Program-made: the position numbers and the translations under genes
The notes under the pieces: model-generated
The model's database searches: none
Seen by the model: the letters and a program-made list of their open reading frames with translations, nothing else
What the model was told of the DNA's origin: nothing
Shown: positions 60,064-64,000 of the stretch, in pieces
Numbering within the stretch: the first letter of the stretch is position 1
Layout of the letters: each line of letters begins with the position of its first letter
NCBI RefSeq assembly: GCF_000013645.1
Contig: NC_007951.1
Location: 2,480,001 to 2,544,000 of the forward strand
DNA from: Paraburkholderia xenovorans LB400
GTDB lineage: Bacteria > Pseudomonadota > Gammaproteobacteria > Burkholderiales > Burkholderiaceae
Length of the DNA: 64,000 nt
Direction: 5' to 3'

Positions 60064-61617
60064 ATGGCGACGTTTCGTGGCATTGCGGCAATCCTGCTGA
60101 TCGCGTTGCTGTCCGCCTGCGCGAGCCTGCCGCCACAGGCCGGGCGCAGCGCGACACACGCGCTGACGGACACCGACAGCACCCGGCTCGGCGCCGCGTT
60201 CGTGCCGCAGGAGCGCAAGCATCCCGACAGCAGCGCATTCCATCTGTTGCCCAACGGCGTCGATGCCCTTCTCGCCCGTATCGTGCTGGCGGATGCGGCC
60301 GAGCGTACGCTCGATCTGCAGTACTACATCTGGCACGACGATCTGACCGGCCGCCACCTGGCCGACGCCGTGCTCAAGGCGGCCGATCGCGGCGTCAGGG
60401 TGCGCGTGTTGCTGGACGACCTGGGCACCGGCGCCGACGACCAGGTTCTGCTCGCCATCAGTTCACACTCCAACATCGAAATACGGCTGTTCAATCCGAT
60501 TGCCAGCCGCAGCTTCAAGAAGCTCGGCAGCGCGCTGGAGTTCAGCCGGATCAACCGCCGCATGCACAACAAGGCGCTGATCGCGGACAATCAGGCCGCC
60601 ATCCTGGGCGGCCGCAATATCGGCGATGAGTATTTCGGCGCATCCAGCGAGGTCGATTTCGGCGATCTCGACGTGCTGACTTTCGGGCCGGTGGTCCACA
60701 AGGTCTCCAATGCCTTCGACGAATTCTGGAACTCGGAGGCCGCCTATCCGATTGCCAGTCTGACCGGCCACGCCGCCGGCCCGGACGCGCTGCCGGGCTA
60801 TCGCGCGAAGCTCACGGCATTCGTTGCGTCCGAACACGATTCGCCGTACGTCACGCAGGCACGGGAAAGGCTTCGCGACACTCTGGATGCGCGCGAGACC
60901 GACTTCGCCTGGGGAAAAGCCACGCTCCTCTACGACGATCCCGCCAAGATCACGCGCTCGCCGGACGATCCACAGGGACACTTGCTGTCGCAGTTCGACG
61001 CGCTGAGTATCCAGCCCGCCAAGGAAGTGCTGATTATCTCGCCGTACTTCGTGCCCGGTAAAAAGGGCGTGGCGTGGATGCGTGCACAGACGCAGCGCGG
61101 CGTGCGCGTGACGGTGCTGACGAACTCGCTCGCCGCTACGGACGTTGCGGCGGTCCACGCGGGGTATCAGCGCTATCGCAAGGATCTGCTCGACGCGGGC
61201 GTGCATCTCTACGAACTGAAGCCGGCTCCCGGCGAAGACAACGGCGAGAAAAAGAAATCGATTCTGGGTTCCTCGAAAGCCTCGCTGCATGCAAAGACCT
61301 ATGTATTCGACAGGACGAGTGTCTTCATCGGCTCGATGAATCTCGATCCCCGTTCGATCACGCTCAATACGGAGATCGGCGTGTACTGCGAAAGCGCCCC
61401 GCTCGCCGCTCAGGTGGCGGATGGACTCGAACCGAGACTGGATCAGATCGCGTGGCGGCTGGAAACCCGCACGGATGGCAATGGCACGAGTCGCATTGTG
61501 TGGATCGACACCGCGCCGGACGGCAAAGTGACCGAGAGCGACGAACCCGGCGTGTCTGGCATCAAGCGTGTAGGTATCTGGTTTCTCGGCCTGTTGCCGA
61601 TCGAATCGGAGTTGTGA
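60064..61617 (+). CDS. Phospholipase D family lipoprotein
   Basis: The product is 517 residues. A lipobox L-L-S-A-C (C20) anchors it. Two HxKxxxxD motifs are visible: H-N-K-A-L-I-A-D with following G-G-R-N-I, and H-A-K-T-Y-V-F-D with following G-S-M-N-L-D. Two such motifs build one active site in cardiolipin synthases and related enzymes. As a lipoprotein it acts in the periplasm or at the outer membrane and may resemble YmdC/ClsC. It seems monocistronic. Confidence 0.87.
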   Translation: MATFRGIAAILLIALLSACASLPPQAGRSATHALTDTDSTRLGAAFVPQERKHPDSSAFHLLPNGVDALLARIVLADAAERTLDLQYYIWHDDLTGRHLADAVLKAADRGVRVRVLLDDLGTGADDQVLLAISSHSNIEIRLFNPIASRSFKKLGSALEFSRINRRMHNKALIADNQAAILGGRNIGDEYFGASSEVDFGDLDVLTFGPVVHKVSNAFDEFWNSEAAYPIASLTGHAAGPDALPGYRAKLTAFVASEHDSPYVTQARERLRDTLDARETDFAWGKATLLYDDPAKITRSPDDPQGHLLSQFDALSIQPAKEVLIISPYFVPGKKGVAWMRAQTQRGVRVTVLTNSLAATDVAAVHAGYQRYRKDLLDAGVHLYELKPAPGEDNGEKKKSILGSSKASLHAKTYVFDRTSVFIGSMNLDPRSITLNTEIGVYCESAPLAAQVADGLEPRLDQIAWRLETRTDGNGTSRIVWIDTAPDGKVTESDEPGVSGIKRVGIWFLGLLPIESEL

Positions 61618-61644
61618 TGCGCAGCCGCTGGCCCGTTCAGCGGA

Positions 61645-62475
61645 TCAGCGTTTGATCTTCAGATACGCCCGGCTGATCGTGGGCCGCGTGTGCACCCATA
61701 AGCGCGAGGCCAGCCAGGAAGCCGGCTTGTTGCGTACTTCGAGACGGGTGATCGAGCGAGCCGCGCCGTCGTTACGGCCCACATAGTTCGAGCCCGGTTC
61801 GCACGTGTAGAAGTGCCGGAAGCCGGCCTGAGCCGCTATGCGCCGGTAGTCCTCGTCGTGATATCCCTGCGGCCAGCACAGATGATCCGATACGGCGCCC
61901 AGCCGCTGTTCCAGCATGGCGCGCGCAATCGCCAGATCGCGTGACAGTCCCGCGCATTTCTGGTCGGCATGCGCGGACACACGGTCCCACCGCACATGGC
62001 TATGCGTGTGGCTGTGAAATTCGAACGTGCCGGCTTCACGCATGGCGTGAATTTCGGACCATCGGAGAATGGCCCGATCGGGTTCTCCGTTTTCAATCGC
62101 CAGTTCGCCCTGGCGGTGATCGAGTAAAGCGGGCATGGCGCCGCCCGAGCGCGCATGCGCACGCACCGGCCCCTCGCCGATCCAGCTCGTCACCAGAAAG
62201 CACAACGCGGTGAATCCGTGCGCCTGCAGAACCGGATGCGCATGCACCCAGTTGTCGAGATAGCCGTCGTCGAAAGTCAGGACGACAGATTTATTCGGCA
62301 ACGGCTCGCCCGCCAGATAGGCCGACAGTTGCGCGCTGCCGATGGTCGTGTAACCCGCGGCGGCCAGATACGCCATTTGCGCGGCGAAATGGTCGGGCGA
62401 CACCGTGATCATGCCGGGCGACGTGCTGACATGGTGATACATCAGCACCGGCACCGCGCGCGCGAACTTCGTCAT
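61645..62475 (-). CDS. Polysaccharide deacetylase (NodB-type)
   Basis: The product is 276 residues from the ATG at 62475, which overlaps the glycosyltransferase stop codon (ATGA). The NodB domain starts P-V-L-M-Y-H-H-V. Metal-binding motifs are L-T-F-D-D-G-Y (68-73) and H-S-H-T-H-S-H. The enzyme removes acetyl or other N-acyl groups from a cell-surface polysaccharide. The frame extends far upstream in a region that is the other strand frame of the glycosyltransferase gene, so the short start is preferred. Confidence 0.86.
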   Translation of the reverse strand: MTKFARAVPVLMYHHVSTSPGMITVSPDHFAAQMAYLAAAGYTTIGSAQLSAYLAGEPLPNKSVVLTFDDGYLDNWVHAHPVLQAHGFTALCFLVTSWIGEGPVRAHARSGGAMPALLDHRQGELAIENGEPDRAILRWSEIHAMREAGTFEFHSHTHSHVRWDRVSAHADQKCAGLSRDLAIARAMLEQRLGAVSDHLCWPQGYHDEDYRRIAAQAGFRHFYTCEPGSNYVGRNDGAARSITRLEVRNKPASWLASRLWVHTRPTISRAYLKIKR

Positions 62476-63587
62476 GCCGTCGCCCGCCATTGGCCATAAT
62501 AAGGACGCCGGCCGACGATGCCGCGCATATAGCAGTCGACGGTCTCGTTCGCCATTGCGTCGACCGTAAAACGGCTGTCGGTCTTCAGACGCGCGGCAAG
62601 CCCGAGGCGCGCGCGCAGCGGTGCATCGTCGATCAGACGGGCGAGCGCGGCTCGCAATGCCTCGATATCGTGCGCCGGCACGAGCAGGCCGTTCACGCCA
62701 TCGTCGATCAACTCGGGCACGCCGTCCACGCGCGTGCCGATCACCGGCAGGCCGGCCGCCATCGCTTCGATAAACGACTGGCCGAGTGCTTCCTGATGTG
62801 TGGGCAAAACGAACAGATCGCATCCGCGCAATACGTTGGTGATGTCCGTGCGGAAGCCGAGCAGATGGATGCGATGCGCGAGGCCCATGCCATCCACGAT
62901 GGCCCTGATCTTGCCGAACCACACGCCGTCGCCCGCCATCACGACATGCAGGTCGGGCCGCTCGGCCAGCATCGGCCGGACAGCCGCGATGAGATCCTCG
63001 TGACCTTTCTTCTCGCGGACGATCGCCACCATGCCGGCGACAATGGCCCCGGCGTTCAGTCCGAGTTCATCGCGCAGCGTGGAGTGTGTCAGCGCTTCCG
63101 GCTTGACGATGCCGTCGTAGATCGTCTCCACGCGGCTTTCCTGCACGCCCGCGGAAATCAGATACCGGCGCACGTGATGGCTGACCGCGACGACGCGATG
63201 CGGAATCCAGTTATACGTGGCGAGCGACGTGATCGGCAACGCCAGATGCCGCGTACGTACGATGAACGGCGTGCGCGCGAGCCGCCCCGCCATGCCGGCG
63301 ACGAGGCTGTCATGCCCGCTATGCGTGTTCAGCACATTGAAGCGGCCACGTTCGAGCAGCGTCCGGATGGTCAGCATGGAGCGCAGATCGCCGCCGGTTC
63401 GCATGCGTGCGTGATGCACGGCAAAGCCTTCGGCGCGCGAACGGATACCGAGGCGCGCATCTTCCGGGCAAACCAGTTCGACGTTATGACCCAGTGCCCG
63501 CAACGCGATCATTTCCTTGAGCGTGCGAACCTCCTGGCCTCCCCATCCCCGCGATGACTCACTGTGGAGCACGCTTAATGCTTTCAT
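62472..63587 (-). CDS. Glycosyltransferase family 4 protein
   Basis: The product is 371 residues. It has the GT-B architecture: an N-terminal acceptor domain starting L-H-S-E-S-S-R-G-W-G-G-Q-E, and a C-terminal nucleotide-sugar domain with P-T-H-Q-E-A-L-G-Q-S-F-I-E-A-M-A-A-G-L-P-V-I-G. The start at ATG 63587 has a weak ribosome-binding site; the frame is open 32 codons upstream. It is coupled to the deacetylase gene and both probably belong to a surface-polysaccharide cluster that may continue beyond the window. Confidence 0.87.
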   Translation of the reverse strand: MKALSVLHSESSRGWGGQEVRTLKEMIALRALGHNVELVCPEDARLGIRSRAEGFAVHHARMRTGGDLRSMLTIRTLLERGRFNVLNTHSGHDSLVAGMAGRLARTPFIVRTRHLALPITSLATYNWIPHRVVAVSHHVRRYLISAGVQESRVETIYDGIVKPEALTHSTLRDELGLNAGAIVAGMVAIVREKKGHEDLIAAVRPMLAERPDLHVVMAGDGVWFGKIRAIVDGMGLAHRIHLLGFRTDITNVLRGCDLFVLPTHQEALGQSFIEAMAAGLPVIGTRVDGVPELIDDGVNGLLVPAHDIEALRAALARLIDDAPLRARLGLAARLKTDSRFTVDAMANETVDCYMRGIVGRRPYYGQWRATA

Positions 63588-63667
63588 TACGCTGACTTGC
63601 CTCCCGGCACCTGTTCTGTCTACGAGGACCGGCTCGTAATAGTTCGTAATATTGACCCGGGAATGCT

Positions 63668-63693
63668 GCGTTTGGCAGGGCAAACGCTTTATT
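63668..63693 (+). terminator. Candidate terminator hairpin
   Basis: A 7-bp perfect stem with a 6-nt loop is followed by CTTTATT, a weak U-tract. No plus-strand gene ends immediately before it, so it might belong to a lost or short transcript. Confidence 0.3.
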
Positions 63694-63719
63694 CATGGGG
63701 GACGCGGCGATCTGGAAGT

Positions 63720-63746
63720 GACGTCGCCCTGCTGACGGGCGACGTC
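63720..63746. repeat. Perfect 10-bp inverted repeat
   Basis: GACGTCGCCC and GGGCGACGTC are separated by TGCTGAC. It could be an operator for the divergent polysaccharide genes or a terminator. Confidence 0.45.
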
Positions 63747-64000
63747 CGTTTAACGAACTGGCATGACTTCTCGTTGACACTCGACTTTCAAGCCGAGGCT
63801 GGAGTATTTCGGCGGCTTCCGTTTTTGTAAATAGGCAAACACACCGTGGCGAGTGCGCCGGGTGTGCGCAAACGTTGTCGTGCGGGAAGTGTTGTATTTG
63901 CGCTGTCGAAGCGCGATGGAAAAACGGGCGAAGGGAAAAGCGCTTGACTGGCAGTCAGACTATCCGGCGAGCGAGCGCCGGTTCGTTCTGGATAGACGGG

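Larger units (their letters stand above)
63588..64000. other. Intergenic region at the right edge
   Basis: About 410 bases with no supported gene. Two hairpins stand out: a 7-bp stem (GCGTTTG / CAAACGC, 63668-63687) followed by TTTATT, and a 10-bp stem (GACGTCGCCC / GGGCGACGTC, 63720-63746). The 3' end of the region is A-rich and may hold a promoter reading out of the window. Confidence 0.5.

Noticed and set aside
62475..62922. Longer N-terminus for the polysaccharide deacetylase
   Set aside because: The upstream part is an out-of-frame reading of the glycosyltransferase gene; the ATGA overlap gives the normal family length.

Overview
The window reads as a chromosomal segment of a Burkholderiales bacterium, most likely Paraburkholderia. 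Base composition is high in GC throughout. The gene set fits that group: FabV enoyl-ACP reductase, a SigF/NrsF/MXKDX module, several taurine/nitrate-type ABC transporters with NtaA-type FMN monooxygenases, and many AraC-type regulators. This assignment is an inference from gene content. No rRNA, tRNA or CRISPR array was seen.

Layout. 1-135: C-terminus of an MgtC-type protein. 285-3134 (minus): three paralogous membrane-anchored proteins of unknown function, the last broken by a frameshift and each transcription unit preceded by a duplicated upstream block. 3642-14761: housekeeping and miscellaneous genes (Tam methyltransferase, SDR/AraC pair, GST, Rap1a/Tai-type protein, FabV, class A PBP, GH15 enzyme, small lipoprotein). 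14998-19704: a small sugar locus (AraC, DUF1479 dioxygenase, orphan sugar-binding protein, aldo/keto reductase) ending at a truncated IS remnant. 20117-22707: RhlE-type helicase and NudC-type hydrolase. 22867-28482 (minus): a five-gene heme-copper oxidase operon whose subunit I lacks both the D-channel glutamate and the K-channel lysine. 28699-32415: SigF/NrsF with an MXKDX protein, cytochrome b561 and a sulfite-oxidase-fold protein. Two GTAACC-N16-CGAA promoters sit in the divergent intergenic region.

32434-59947 is a very large organosulfur island. It holds three ABC importers of the SsuABC/TauABC type, three NtaA/SnaA-type FMN monooxygenases, two TauD-type dioxygenases and a flavoprotein monooxygenase. 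It also holds an MFS permease, a SoxCD-like sulfite dehydrogenase pair and an SBP56/methanethiol-oxidase homologue. Together these could import sulfonates, sulfones or related compounds, release sulfite or methanethiol, and oxidise it.

The most striking gene lies inside that island. At 41663-45016 an 1117-residue protein unrelated to sulfur metabolism combines a YopT/C58-like cysteine protease domain (C111, H226, D242), a second degenerate copy of that fold, a cholera/heat-labile-enterotoxin A-chain-like ADP-ribosyltransferase domain (R614, E710) and a beta-rich C-terminus. It looks like a multidomain secreted effector or toxin. 60064-63587 holds a phospholipase-D-family lipoprotein and the start of a polysaccharide gene pair (GT4 glycosyltransferase, NodB deacetylase).
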